Below, piece by piece: positions 42,710 to 50,664 of a stretch of DNA of 64,000 nt (position 1 is the stretch's first letter; the number at the start of each line of letters is the position of its first letter). The position numbers and the translations under genes are program-made. Origin of the DNA: Micromonospora orduensis. Its GTDB lineage: Bacteria; Actinomycetota; Actinomycetes; Mycobacteriales; Micromonosporaceae. Location of the stretch: contig NZ_VDFY01000188.1 in the NCBI RefSeq assembly GCF_006228125.1, positions 19,998-83,997 on the forward strand. The letters run 5' to 3'. A model generated the notes under the pieces. The model did not search any database. It was not told where the DNA came from and was given only the letters and a program-made list of their open reading frames with translations.

Positions 42710-43985
42710 GTGTCGATCATCGAACTGGGCGAGGTCCGGGACGGGGACGTCCCGCCGCGGCCGGCCCGCCGACCACGCGCGGCCGGTCGTCCGCTGCGCT
42801 GCGCGGCGGTGCTGCTGCTGGCACTTGTCGTGCTGGCCTCCGCGGCGCCGGCGACGGGGCGGACGGTGAGCCCGGTGCCGGCCGCGCGGGCCGCGGCGGC
42901 GTACCTCACCGGGGACGGTGTCTTCGTCGTCGACCCGCCGACACCCACCGGGGACCGGTACCTGACCGCGTACGCCCAGCCGACACCAGGTGGTGGCGTA
43001 CCGCGGCGGTGGCGGGCGCCCCTGCCCCGCGCCGGCGACTACCTCGGCGTGCGGGTCGAGCAGGGGCTGGTGCTGTCCATGGGGGTCAGCGCCGGTAACG
43101 GTGTGTTCGAGACCACCGCCTTCGACCCGGAGACGGGGCGGCAGCGCTGGCGGCTCGCGGGGATGCCCCAGGCGACGGCCGACGGCGGTCTGCTGCTGGT
43201 GGACGACATGGCGGACCGGGACGGCGCGATGAGCCGGGTCGACCCGGACAGCGGCCGGCTGCTCTGGTCGGTGCCCATTCCGGCCGCCCGGCAACCCCAC
43301 CTACCACCTCAGCGGCGACCGGGTCGACCGGTTCGTGCTCGTGCAGCCGACCGGCGAGGTGCAGGTGCACGACGCCGGCACCGGTGACCTGCTGCGCAGC
43401 ATCGACACGCTGCCCGGTGACCGGTCGGCGTACCAGCGTGTGCAGGTCGTGGACGATCTGCTGCTGCTCGTACCGCCCGGCGGGACCCGGCTGGTCGGCC
43501 ACCGTCTGCCCGGGCTCGATCCGCTGTGGACGGCCGATGTGCCGCTGGTGTCGTACGTGGTGGGTTGCGCGGGCCTGCTCTGCGCGTTGCAGCAGACCGG
43601 CGGCCTCCAGGTCCTCGATCCGGCCACCGGCGCGGTGCGCTGGTCGGACCCGGGCCGGGACACCCTGGCCGACGTCCGGGACGGCCGGCTCCTGGTGGCG
43701 GGGCCGGATCAGCGGTACGCGGCACGCGACGCGACGACCGGAGGGGCGCGGGCCGAGCTGGGCCGGTGGAACCTGGTGCCGTCGCTCCGACGTGACGACC
43801 CGTTGCTGGGGGTGCGTCCGCTGGACGACGGGCGGCTGGTCGTCGCCGAACTGGACCTGGCGGCCGGCCGGTCCCGGATCGTCGACGTGCTCCCGGACGT
43901 CGTCGGCAACTGCCAGGCGTCCCTGCCGACCCTGCTGTGTCAGCGCCTCGACGGCTCGACCGCGCTGTGGCGGCTGCGGTCGTGA
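42710..43985 (+). pseudogene. Membrane-anchored beta-propeller (PQQ-like) protein, paralogue 1, frameshifted
   Basis: Two frames together encode one protein homologous to the next gene. The first, from the GTG at 42710, runs VSIIELGEVRDGDVPP, a transmembrane helix at about residues 35-55, and propeller blades with FDPETGRQRWRL and VDPDSGRLLWSVPIPA. Homology then jumps frame near 43285-43293: the other frame reads GNPTYHLSGDRVDRFVL and continues to the stop at 43985 (QVHDAGTGDLL, VLDPATGAVRWSD, NCQASLPTLLCQR). Removing one C from the GCCCGG run restores a protein of about 424 residues, against 427 for the paralogue. It is either a real frameshift or a sequencing error. GTGA couples it to the next gene. 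Confidence 0.8.
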
Positions 43986-45265
43986 CCGGCCCGCTCATCG
44001 ACCTCGGCGAGCTGCGGCACAGCTCGGATCCCGACCCGCTGCCCCGCCCACCCCGGGCCGTCGGCCGGCCGCTGCGGTGCGTACTGGTGCTGCTGCTCCT
44101 GCTGGCCACCCTCGCCTCCGCCGGGGTGCCGCCCCGGCGGGACGTGGTGAGCATCCCGGCCGGGCTGGCGGCCGAGACGTTGCTCGCCGGTGACCTGTTC
44201 GTCGTCCTCGACCCGAGCCCCGCCCAGCCCAGCCAGCGGACGCTGCGCGCCTTCCGGCTGCCCGGCGGCGGGCTGCTCTGGCAGACCCGGGTACCGGTGC
44301 AGGGGCGGGCCTGGGGCGTCTCGTCGGTGGGCGGGATGCTGCTGGCCACCGTCCACGAGAGCAACATGCCCGGGCAGGGCACCCTGTCCGTGGCGTTCGA
44401 CCGGGAGACCGGGGCGTACCGGTGGCAGCAGCCGGGCAGCCCGGTCGAGCTGGCCGACGGCAACGTGCTGATGCAGTCCGGCGGCGGGGACGAGCCGTTC
44501 GGTCTGCGCGCGCTCGATCCCTGCTGCGGCACCGTGCGCTGGCAGCTGACCGCTGACGCGCACGTCAGCTTCCGGTACGGCGGACGCGGGGCGGACCGGG
44601 TGGTGCTCAACCAGGTGGACGGTCCGGTCGAGGTACGCGACGCCGGCACCGGCGCGGTGCTGGCCCGCGCCGACGTCCGCCCACCCGGCAGCGGCTGGCC
44701 CGGGGTCACGCAGGTGGTGGACGACCTGCTGCTGACCATCGGAGGGACTCCGGCCACCATCACCGCGTACGGGCTCGACCGGCTGGACCGGCGGTGGAGC
44801 GTCCCGGCCGAGCGGGCGGAGTTCGCCCTGGGCTGCGGTCCGGTCCTGTGTCTGCACGTCGGTGGCGTCGGTCTGCGGGCGGTCGACCCCACCACCGGCC
44901 AACCGCGCTGGCACAGCGACCGCTGGACGTGGGTCTTCCCGTACGACGGCCGGTTGATGGCCAGCACGGCGAACAGCTCCGGCACCCGACTGGAGCAGCT
45001 CGTCGTGCTCGACCCGATGACCGGCCGGGAGGTGGCCGGGCTGGGCCGGTGGGAGCTGGCCCAGTCCGGCTTCGGTGACCCCCTGATCGGCGTGCGCCGG
45101 CACCCGGCCGGTGGGCTCTACGTCACGCGGTTGGATGCCCGCGCCGGGGAGGCCCGCCCGCTGGACGTGCTGCCCGAGGCCGCCGGCAACTGCCAGTCGA
45201 GCGTCAGTTGGCTGCTCTGCCAGCGGGTGAACGGCTCCTACCAGCTGTTCCGGTGGTCCGACTGA
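43982..45265 (+). CDS. Membrane-anchored beta-propeller (PQQ-like) protein, paralogue 2
   Basis: A 427-residue protein. A short cytoplasmic tail with TGPLIDLGELRHSSDP is followed by a transmembrane helix at about residues 36-55 and an extracellular seven- or eight-bladed propeller-like repeat. The blade motif recurs: AFDRETGAYRWQQ, ALDPCCGTVRWQL, VRDAGTGAVLARA, AVDPTTGQPRWHS, VLDPMTGREVAGL. Paired cysteines (LGCGPVLCLHV and NCQSSVSWLLCQR) match paralogue 1, so extracellular disulfides are likely. Propellers of this type bind proteins or cofactors; no PQQ enzyme residues are claimed. The GTG at 43982 overlaps the previous TGA. It ends flush against the C39 peptidase gene. Confidence 0.82.
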   Translation: MTGPLIDLGELRHSSDPDPLPRPPRAVGRPLRCVLVLLLLLATLASAGVPPRRDVVSIPAGLAAETLLAGDLFVVLDPSPAQPSQRTLRAFRLPGGGLLWQTRVPVQGRAWGVSSVGGMLLATVHESNMPGQGTLSVAFDRETGAYRWQQPGSPVELADGNVLMQSGGGDEPFGLRALDPCCGTVRWQLTADAHVSFRYGGRGADRVVLNQVDGPVEVRDAGTGAVLARADVRPPGSGWPGVTQVVDDLLLTIGGTPATITAYGLDRLDRRWSVPAERAEFALGCGPVLCLHVGGVGLRAVDPTTGQPRWHSDRWTWVFPYDGRLMASTANSSGTRLEQLVVLDPMTGREVAGLGRWELAQSGFGDPLIGVRRHPAGGLYVTRLDARAGEARPLDVLPEAAGNCQSSVSWLLCQRVNGSYQLFRWSD

Positions 45266-46372
45266 TCACCAGTTGGCCTGGGCGGGAGGCGGGGGCAGCG
45301 GTACCGACGCGGGCCGCAGCACGTACGCCACGCCGCCGCTGCCGCGCTGCCAGACCGCCTCGAACCCCCGCCGGGGCACGGTCCGGCGTACCGCGTCGTC
45401 GTCGAGGGCGTACGGGTCGTTGAGCACCGGGTCGCCGTCGGCGGTGAATCCGACGAGCACCATGAGGTGCCCCCTGGTGTCGTAGGCCAGCCCCGGCACC
45501 TCGTCGGCCCGGAAGGCCGCGGAGACGATCAGCGGGATGCCGGCGGCGACGAACGCCTCCGCCTCGGCCAGCGACCGCAGCCGGGTGACGAACGCGTCCA
45601 CCCCGTGCAGCCCGGCGTACGCGGTGTTGAACGGCCAGTTGCCGGCACCGGCGTAGGCGTGGTCGTAGCAGTGCCGGGCGGCGTGCACCACCACCGGCCG
45701 TGGGCCGGGCGGCCGCACCCAGGCGTACCGCTCGGGCGGCGGCTCGGCGCCCCAGTAGGCGAGCACCATCGAGACGCAGGTGGGGCTGCACCACGAGTCG
45801 CCGCCGCCACCCCACCGCCGGTGCTGGTCCGCGTACAGCCGCTGCGAGTAGCGGGGCACGTCCAGCACCATCCCTCGGGCGGCCGCCGGGGCGGACTCCT
45901 GGTCGTACCCCCGGTCGGTGGGTGTGGGTCCGGTGGCGACCGCGCCGATGCTGCGCAGCACCGGGCCGGTCGGGCTGCCGGCCGGCCGGCACAGGGTCAC
46001 GCGCGCCTGCCAGCCGGTGACCGTCGCGCCGGTCACGACAAGCGTGTCGGTGTCCACCCGGGCGTCGCCGTCGCGCTGGTCGGGCAGCGAGGTGCGCCGT
46101 ACCGCCCGGTCGTCTGCCGCCCAGCGGGCCAGCCGGTACCAGTCGGTGCTCGGCGCGTCGCCGTGCCAGCCGCGCAGCTCGACCTCGATCCAGCAGCCGT
46201 CCGGTGTCTCGGCGGTCCACGACGGCACCACCTCGGCGACGGCGAAGCCGACAGGCACCGGCGGGGACGTCCACCTGCCCCGCTCGTCCACGGCGCCGGC
46301 CCCGGAGTCCGCCGGAAGGTGGAAGCCCCGGTAGGCGATGTCCCGCCGGGTGGGTGGTGCCGTGCTGCTCAT
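45266..46372 (-). CDS. C39-type cysteine peptidase family protein
   Basis: A 368-residue protein with no signal peptide visible. Residues about 10-165 are a beta-rich N-terminal domain (VGFAVAEVVPSWTAETPDG, ARVTLCRPAGSP). The C-terminal part, from about residue 175, is a papain-like C39_2 domain: VPRYSQRLYAD, the nucleophile region SWCSPTCVSMVLAYWG, the catalytic histidine in YDTRGHLMVLVGF and the Asn/Asp of PVLNDPYA. Peptidases of this group process or cleave peptides; here the target is unknown and the lack of a signal argues for a cytoplasmic or non-classical role. Its stop abuts that of the propeller gene. Confidence 0.85.
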   Translation of the reverse strand: MSSTAPPTRRDIAYRGFHLPADSGAGAVDERGRWTSPPVPVGFAVAEVVPSWTAETPDGCWIEVELRGWHGDAPSTDWYRLARWAADDRAVRRTSLPDQRDGDARVDTDTLVVTGATVTGWQARVTLCRPAGSPTGPVLRSIGAVATGPTPTDRGYDQESAPAAARGMVLDVPRYSQRLYADQHRRWGGGGDSWCSPTCVSMVLAYWGAEPPPERYAWVRPPGPRPVVVHAARHCYDHAYAGAGNWPFNTAYAGLHGVDAFVTRLRSLAEAEAFVAAGIPLIVSAAFRADEVPGLAYDTRGHLMVLVGFTADGDPVLNDPYALDDDAVRRTVPRRGFEAVWQRGSGGVAYVLRPASVPLPPPPAQANW

Positions 46373-46512
46373 GCCAGGTCCGTCCGTCGTTCGGTGCGGG
46401 CAGCATCGCGTACGCCGCGCTGGTCCGCAACGCCCGACCGGCGCGGACGGCGAGGGACGATGGTTGCTGCCCGGCACTAGGTTGTCGGTGGTCAGCAGCG
46501 AGGAGGCCGGGG

Positions 46513-47181
46513 ATGCGGGTACTGGTGGTGGAGGACGAGCGCAACCTCGCCGACGCGATCGCGCGCGGGTTGCGCAAGCGGGGGATGGCCGTCGACGTGG
46601 CGTACGACGGCGACGCCGGCCACGAGGCGGCGTTCGTCACCCGGTACGACGTGGTGGTGCTGGACCGCGACCTGCCGGGTGTGCACGGCGACCAGATCTG
46701 TGCCGACCTGGCCGCCTCCGGCGCGCTGACCCGGGTGCTGATGCTCACCGCGAGCGGCACGGTCGCCGACCGGGTGGAGGGGTTGCAGCTCGGCGCGGAC
46801 GACTACCTGCCCAAGCCGTTCGCGTTCGACGAGCTGGTCGCCCGGGTCCAGGCGCTGGGCCGGCGGGCCACCCCGGCGGCGCCGCCGGTGCTCGAACTGG
46901 CCGACCTGGTGCTCGACCCGGCCCGCCGGGTGGCCACCCGCGCCGGTGTGCCCGTCGACCTCACCAACAAGGAGTTCGGGGTGCTCAGCGAACTGCTCAA
47001 GGCGCGCGGGGCGGTGGTCTCCAGCGAGGAGCTGTTGGAACGCGTGTGGGACGCCAACACCGACCCGTTCACCACAATCGTCCGGGTCACCGTGATGACA
47101 CTGCGCAAGAAGCTCGGCGACCCGCCGCTGATCGAGACGGTGGTCGGCGCGGGCTACCGCACGGCCGAGGTGAGCGCGTGA
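46513..47181 (+). CDS. OmpR/PhoB-family response regulator
   Basis: A 222-residue regulator. The receiver domain (1-118) has the acidic pair VVEDE, the phospho-acceptor in VVVLDRDLPGVHGD at about Asp 51, the threonine of LMLTASGT and lysine of YLPKPFAFDEL. The winged-helix output (130-220) has DLTNKEFGVLSELLKARGAV and the recognition segment FTTIVRVTVMTLRKKLGDP. GAGGAGG precedes the ATG at 46513. Its GTGA overlap with the kinase gene shows they form one two-component system. It is divergent from the C39 peptidase gene. Confidence 0.94.
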   Translation: MRVLVVEDERNLADAIARGLRKRGMAVDVAYDGDAGHEAAFVTRYDVVVLDRDLPGVHGDQICADLAASGALTRVLMLTASGTVADRVEGLQLGADDYLPKPFAFDELVARVQALGRRATPAAPPVLELADLVLDPARRVATRAGVPVDLTNKEFGVLSELLKARGAVVSSEELLERVWDANTDPFTTIVRVTVMTLRKKLGDPPLIETVVGAGYRTAEVSA

Positions 47182-48341
47182 GCCGCCGGCTGCGGCCCAC
47201 CCTGCGGCTGCGGCTGACCCTGCTCAACGGGGTGCTGCTGATCGGCGCGGGGGCGATCCTCGTACTGCTGGCCTGGCTGCTGGTCCGCGACGCGCTGCGA
47301 CCCACCGACGAGCTGCTTCCCGGCACGACCGTGGTGCTCTCCGACGGCCGGTCGCTGGACGCGGCCCAGTGGCAGCGGCAACTGGTCGACTCCGCCTCCG
47401 GGGAGCTGCTGGCCAAGGGCCTCGTCGCGCTCCTGGCGATCAGCGTGGTCGGGGTGGCCGGGGCGTACGCGGTGGCCGGTCGGGCGCTGCGCCCGCTGCA
47501 CCAGGTCACCGCCACCGCGCAACGGCTCGGCGAGGCGACGCTGGACCAGCGGATCGGCTACTCGGGCGCCGACGACGAGGTGGCCGAGCTGGCCAAGACG
47601 TTCGACGCCATGCTGGACCGGATCGCGTCCGCGTTCGAGGCGCAGAAACGGTTCGTGGCGAACGCCTCGCACGAGCTACGGACTCCGCTCGCCGTCATGC
47701 GGACCGAGATCGACGTGACGCTCAGCGACGACGACGCGGACGCCGCCGAGTACCGCCGGATGGCCACCGTGGTCCGCGACGCGTCCGAGCGGGCCAACGG
47801 CCTGGTGGACGCCCTGCTGGTGCTGGCGCGCAGCGAGGCGCAGGCCGGGCGGCAGTTGGGCAGGCGTACCGAGTGCGACCTGGCCGCCGGCACCGCCAAC
47901 GCGTTGTCGGCGATGCGCCGCGAGGTGGAGCGGATCGGCCTGCGGGTGCAGACGTCGCTGGAGTCCGCGCCGGTGGTCGGCGACCCGGGGCTGCTCGACC
48001 GGCTGGCCGGGAACCTCATCGAGAACGCGGTCCGCTACAACCACCTGCACGGCCGGCTCTGGGTGCGGACCGGCACCGACGGCGAGCGCTCCTGGCTGGT
48101 GGTCGGCAACACCGGCTTCGAGGTGGACCAGGCCGACGTGCCGGGGCTGTTCGAGCCGTTCCGACGCGGCGGCCGGGAACGCACCGGCGCCCGCGGCTCC
48201 GGCCTGGGGCTCTCCATCGTCCGGGCGGTCTGCACGGCGCACGGCGGCACGGTACGGGTGATCGCGCAGCCCGGCGGCGGCCTGGAGGTGACCGTGACCC
48301 TGCCGTCGGCGGACGCCCCGGCGGTGACCGCCGCCGGCTGA
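47178..48341 (+). CDS. Sensor histidine kinase, partner of the upstream response regulator
   Basis: A 387-residue membrane kinase. Two transmembrane helices (about residues 14-36 and 77-97) enclose a short extracytoplasmic loop of about 40 residues (RDALRPTDELLPGTTVVLSD). A HAMP domain follows (GRALRPLHQVTATAQRLGEA), then the H-box FVANASHELRTPLAVMRTE with the phosphorylated histidine, the N-box NLIENAVRYNHL, the F-box FEPFRRGGRE and the G-box GSGLGLSIVRAV. The tiny sensor loop suggests it detects a membrane or small-molecule signal or works with a partner. Start overlaps the regulator stop. Confidence 0.94.
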   Translation: MSRRLRPTLRLRLTLLNGVLLIGAGAILVLLAWLLVRDALRPTDELLPGTTVVLSDGRSLDAAQWQRQLVDSASGELLAKGLVALLAISVVGVAGAYAVAGRALRPLHQVTATAQRLGEATLDQRIGYSGADDEVAELAKTFDAMLDRIASAFEAQKRFVANASHELRTPLAVMRTEIDVTLSDDDADAAEYRRMATVVRDASERANGLVDALLVLARSEAQAGRQLGRRTECDLAAGTANALSAMRREVERIGLRVQTSLESAPVVGDPGLLDRLAGNLIENAVRYNHLHGRLWVRTGTDGERSWLVVGNTGFEVDQADVPGLFEPFRRGGRERTGARGSGLGLSIVRAVCTAHGGTVRVIAQPGGGLEVTVTLPSADAPAVTAAG

Positions 48342-48412
48342 GGGGGTTGCACGGGACGCTGGGCCGATGGCAAGATCACGCCGTCAGCTCACGATCGAAG
48401 GGGGGTGCGTCG

Positions 48413-48457
48413 ATGTCCACCACCGTTGGCTCCGCGCCCCGGGTCCTCGTCGGCTGA
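48413..48457 (+). CDS. Possible 14-residue leader peptide or gene remnant
   Basis: ATG with GGGGGG 6-11 nt upstream, then MSTTVGSAPRVLVG and TGA. It lies 50 bp ahead of the truncated VOC gene. The good ribosome-binding site for so short a frame suggests a leader peptide or the start of a lost gene. No family is recognised. Confidence 0.3.
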   Translation: MSTTVGSAPRVLVG

Positions 48458-48505
48458 CGTCCCGGCGGCGGAGCGTCCCCATCCAGCACCACGGAGGGCA
48501 CACCC

Positions 48506-48727
48506 GTGTATCCACGGATCCGCAACATCAGTTTCGACTGTCACGACACGTACGCCCTGGCGGGCTTCTGGTCCGCGGTGCTCGGCCTCGGAGCCAGCCT
48601 GGTCGCCGACCGGCGGAACGCCGACGGCACGGGTTGGGCGGTGCTCGCCGACCCGCAGGGCAACGAGTTCTGCGTGCTGCGCAGCGCCGGGGAACGTGTC
48701 ACCACCACTGTGGAGGACCAAGCATGA
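48506..48727 (+). CDS. Internally deleted VOC/glyoxalase-fold protein
   Basis: A 73-residue frame starting at the GTG at 48506, with GGAGGG 7 nt upstream. It joins the N terminus of a VOC protein (RNISFDCHDTYALAGFWSAV) directly to its C terminus (LGASLVADRRNADG then VLADPQGNEFCVLRSAGER). The neighbour has both parts separated by about 55 residues, so this copy lacks the middle strands of the fold, including the segment from FDCPRQ to EVERLL. It is probably non-functional or a half-module. The junction falls at a TGCTCGGC-like sequence present at both ends in the intact copy type. It overlaps the next start (ATGA). Confidence 0.7.
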   Translation: MYPRIRNISFDCHDTYALAGFWSAVLGLGASLVADRRNADGTGWAVLADPQGNEFCVLRSAGERVTTTVEDQA

Positions 48728-49107
48728 GTTCGACGATCCACAACATCAGCATCGACTGTTCCGACACGTACGCCCTGGCCGGCTTCTGGTCGCAGGTCTT
48801 CGACTGCCCCCGGCAGCCCGACGACTTCCCCGGCGACCCGGAGGCGATGCTCCTGCCGCCGGGTGGCCCGGAGGTGCTGTTCATCGCCGTTCCCGAGGGC
48901 AAGACGGTGAAGAACCGGCTGCACCTGGACCTGCAACCCGCCGACCGGACCAGGGCCGAGGAGGTCGAGCGGCTGCTCGGCATCGGCGCGACGCTCGTCG
49001 CCGATCACGTCAGCCCGACCGGCGGGGGTTGGGTGGTCCTCGCCGACCCGGAGGGCAACGAGTTCTGTGTGCTGCGCAGCGCGGCCGAGCGGGCGGCGAC
49101 CGACTGA
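48724..49107 (+). CDS. VOC family (glyoxalase/bleomycin-resistance fold) protein
   Basis: A 127-residue full-length VOC protein: HNISIDCSDTYALAGFWSQV, then EVLFIAVPEGKTVKNRLHLD, GATLVADHVSPTGGGWVV and LADPEGNEFCVLRSAAER. The H/E metal-site positions of the fold (HNI, HLDL, E of GNEFC) are present. VOC proteins include glyoxalases, dioxygenases and antibiotic-binding proteins, and this group is uncharacterised. It is the intact partner of the deleted copy upstream, with which it is translationally coupled. Confidence 0.88.
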   Translation: MSSTIHNISIDCSDTYALAGFWSQVFDCPRQPDDFPGDPEAMLLPPGGPEVLFIAVPEGKTVKNRLHLDLQPADRTRAEEVERLLGIGATLVADHVSPTGGGWVVLADPEGNEFCVLRSAAERAATD

Positions 49108-49205
49108 CGCCCAGCCTCCGCCACCCCGTCGTTTCATGATCGACGGGGTGGCGGGGTGCGCGCCCGGTGCTGTTAGATGAGCGGCCACAACAGGTCGAAG
49201 GGTGT

Positions 49206-49718
49206 GTGGCAGATGGACACGACGGCGACGGAGCCGGTGCAGAGGCGTATCTCACCGCGACCGGGGAGCGGCTGCGGGCCGACGGGTGCGACGTGACGAT
49301 CGAGGACTGGGGTGGCACGCCGGTGCTGATCGGTCACCGGGGCGACTTCAAGATGCGCTGGATGGCCACCAAGCTGCACCTGTTCACCATCGCCGCGCCG
49401 GCGACGCGGGTCACTGCCGCTTCCCTGGAAACGTTCAGCACCTCGGCCATGGACTACGTGCTGGCCCGCAAGGGTCAGCTGCGCGGCCTGCAGAACGGGG
49501 TGGCGGTGTTCCCGGCCCTGGTGGGCACCGAGATCGAGCCGGCCGCCGCGGCGTGGGCGCAGGAGAAGCAGCGGTTGCGGTTCGCGGCGCTGGCCCGGCC
49601 GGTGGCGGTGGACGCCCGCACCGGCGCGGCCGCCGCCTTCCGGGGCAACCCGAGCCTCGGCTTCATCTACGCGGCCCACCTGCGCAACAAGCTGAACGCG
49701 TACTTCCCGGTGGCCTGA
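49206..49718 (+). CDS. Conserved actinobacterial hypothetical protein
   Basis: About 170 residues from the GTG at 49206. Features are TIEDWGGTPVLIGHRGDFKMRW, LHLFTIAAPATRVTAASLET and AWAQEKQRLRFAALARPVAV, with FRGNPSLGFIYAAHLRNKLNA at the C terminus. This alpha/beta pattern occurs in actinomycete proteins often mislabelled levansucrase (from memory); no sucrase residues are present and the size is far too small for one. Soluble, no signal. The start is uncertain as the spacing to GAAGGG is short. Ends before a strong bidirectional hairpin. Confidence 0.7.
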   Translation: MADGHDGDGAGAEAYLTATGERLRADGCDVTIEDWGGTPVLIGHRGDFKMRWMATKLHLFTIAAPATRVTAASLETFSTSAMDYVLARKGQLRGLQNGVAVFPALVGTEIEPAAAAWAQEKQRLRFAALARPVAVDARTGAAAAFRGNPSLGFIYAAHLRNKLNAYFPVA

Positions 49719-49734
49719 CGACCGCCGTACGGCA

Positions 49735-49770
49735 CGGGGCCCCGGCCACCCGAGGGTGGCCGGGGCCCCG
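49735..49770. terminator. Bidirectional hairpin terminator, 17-bp perfect stem
   Basis: Arms 49735-49751 and 49754-49770 are perfect complements; the central GA leaves no room for a tight loop, so one or two inner pairs open. It lies between the convergent genes ending at 49718 and 49782. Confidence 0.85.
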
Positions 49771-49781
49771 GTCGTCACGGA

Positions 49782-50516
49782 TCAGGAGCGCTGTTCGATC
49801 TGGCCCCGGATCGTGGTGAACTCGGCCTTCACCTGATCGGCGGTCTTGAAGTACACGACCACCAGGCCGACGCTGCCCCGGTCGGCCCAGACGCAGACGC
49901 CCAGCGGCACGCCCTCGGCCTTGCCGTCGCCGCAGCGCGCGTCACCACCGAGCGGACCAGGCTCGACCGGCGCCATGTTGGTCACGGCCAGCTCGCTGGA
50001 GAGCCCGGTCACCGCCTCGTCCAGCTCCTTCTTCGGGTCGGCCATCACGCCGGACACCGCGGTGATCATGATGAGGTCCTGCTTGGCCGGGTCGCCGTAG
50101 AACGCGCCGACGGTGCTGGTCTCGTTCTGCACCTCGGACTTCATGTCGGTGACCATCTGGTCGGCGACCGTCTGCAACTGCGGGTCGGTGTTCTTCGCCC
50201 GGCCGGCGAGGGTGGCCGGCGCGACCACCCGGGTCTTGGTGGCGTCGACGACGTCGCCCACCTCGTCCTTGACCGCGAACCAGGTGATGGCCGCGCCGCC
50301 GAGGCAGAGCACCAGCACCACGGCCAGCACGATCAGGATGATCTTGCCGGCCTTCGACTTCTTCGCCGGCGGCGGGCCGACGGGGGCGCTCGGGTCGCCG
50401 TACGGCTGACCCGGCTGGGGAGCCGGGAAGCCCTGCTGCTGCGGCACCCCCGGCTGGGATGAGGGGTAAGAGGAATCGTGCGGCGGGCCGTAGGGGGTGG
50501 CCGGCGGCTGGGACAT
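49782..50516 (-). CDS. Proline-rich single-pass membrane protein, unknown function
   Basis: A 244-residue protein. Residues 1-50 are cytoplasmic and rich in Pro, Gln and Gly (PQQQGFPAPQPGQPYG), then KKSKAGK and a transmembrane helix at about 57-80 (IILIVLAVVLVLCLGGAAIT). The extracytoplasmic domain (about 81-244) has AKNTDPQLQTVADQMVTDM and a conserved cysteine pair (ARCGDG and LGVCVW) and ends TIRGQIEQRS. The layout, like two genes at 55.5-57.5 kb, is common in actinomycete surface proteins. Function unknown. Confidence 0.8.
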   Translation of the reverse strand: MSQPPATPYGPPHDSSYPSSQPGVPQQQGFPAPQPGQPYGDPSAPVGPPPAKKSKAGKIILIVLAVVLVLCLGGAAITWFAVKDEVGDVVDATKTRVVAPATLAGRAKNTDPQLQTVADQMVTDMKSEVQNETSTVGAFYGDPAKQDLIMITAVSGVMADPKKELDEAVTGLSSELAVTNMAPVEPGPLGGDARCGDGKAEGVPLGVCVWADRGSVGLVVVYFKTADQVKAEFTTIRGQIEQRS

Positions 50517-50664
50517 TCAGTCAGCTCCAAGTTCGGATGGCAAAGCGGGTGATCTTAACCCGACCGGCCCCCGTGTCGCCCCTTGGGGAACCGCAAGACG
50601 AACGCGGTGGCCGGTCCGTCCACGAGGGACGGTCCGACCACCGCGACGGTGGAGCTGGGAACGG

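Noticed and set aside
38681..43387. A 1568-codon plus-strand open frame
   Set aside because: Most of it is an alternative frame across the second GT-C-like gene and antisense to the third; only its last part (from 42710) encodes the propeller N terminus.
49206..49718. Reading this gene as a levansucrase
   Set aside because: At about 170 residues and without the glycoside-hydrolase family 68 residues it cannot be one; the label appears to be a legacy annotation.
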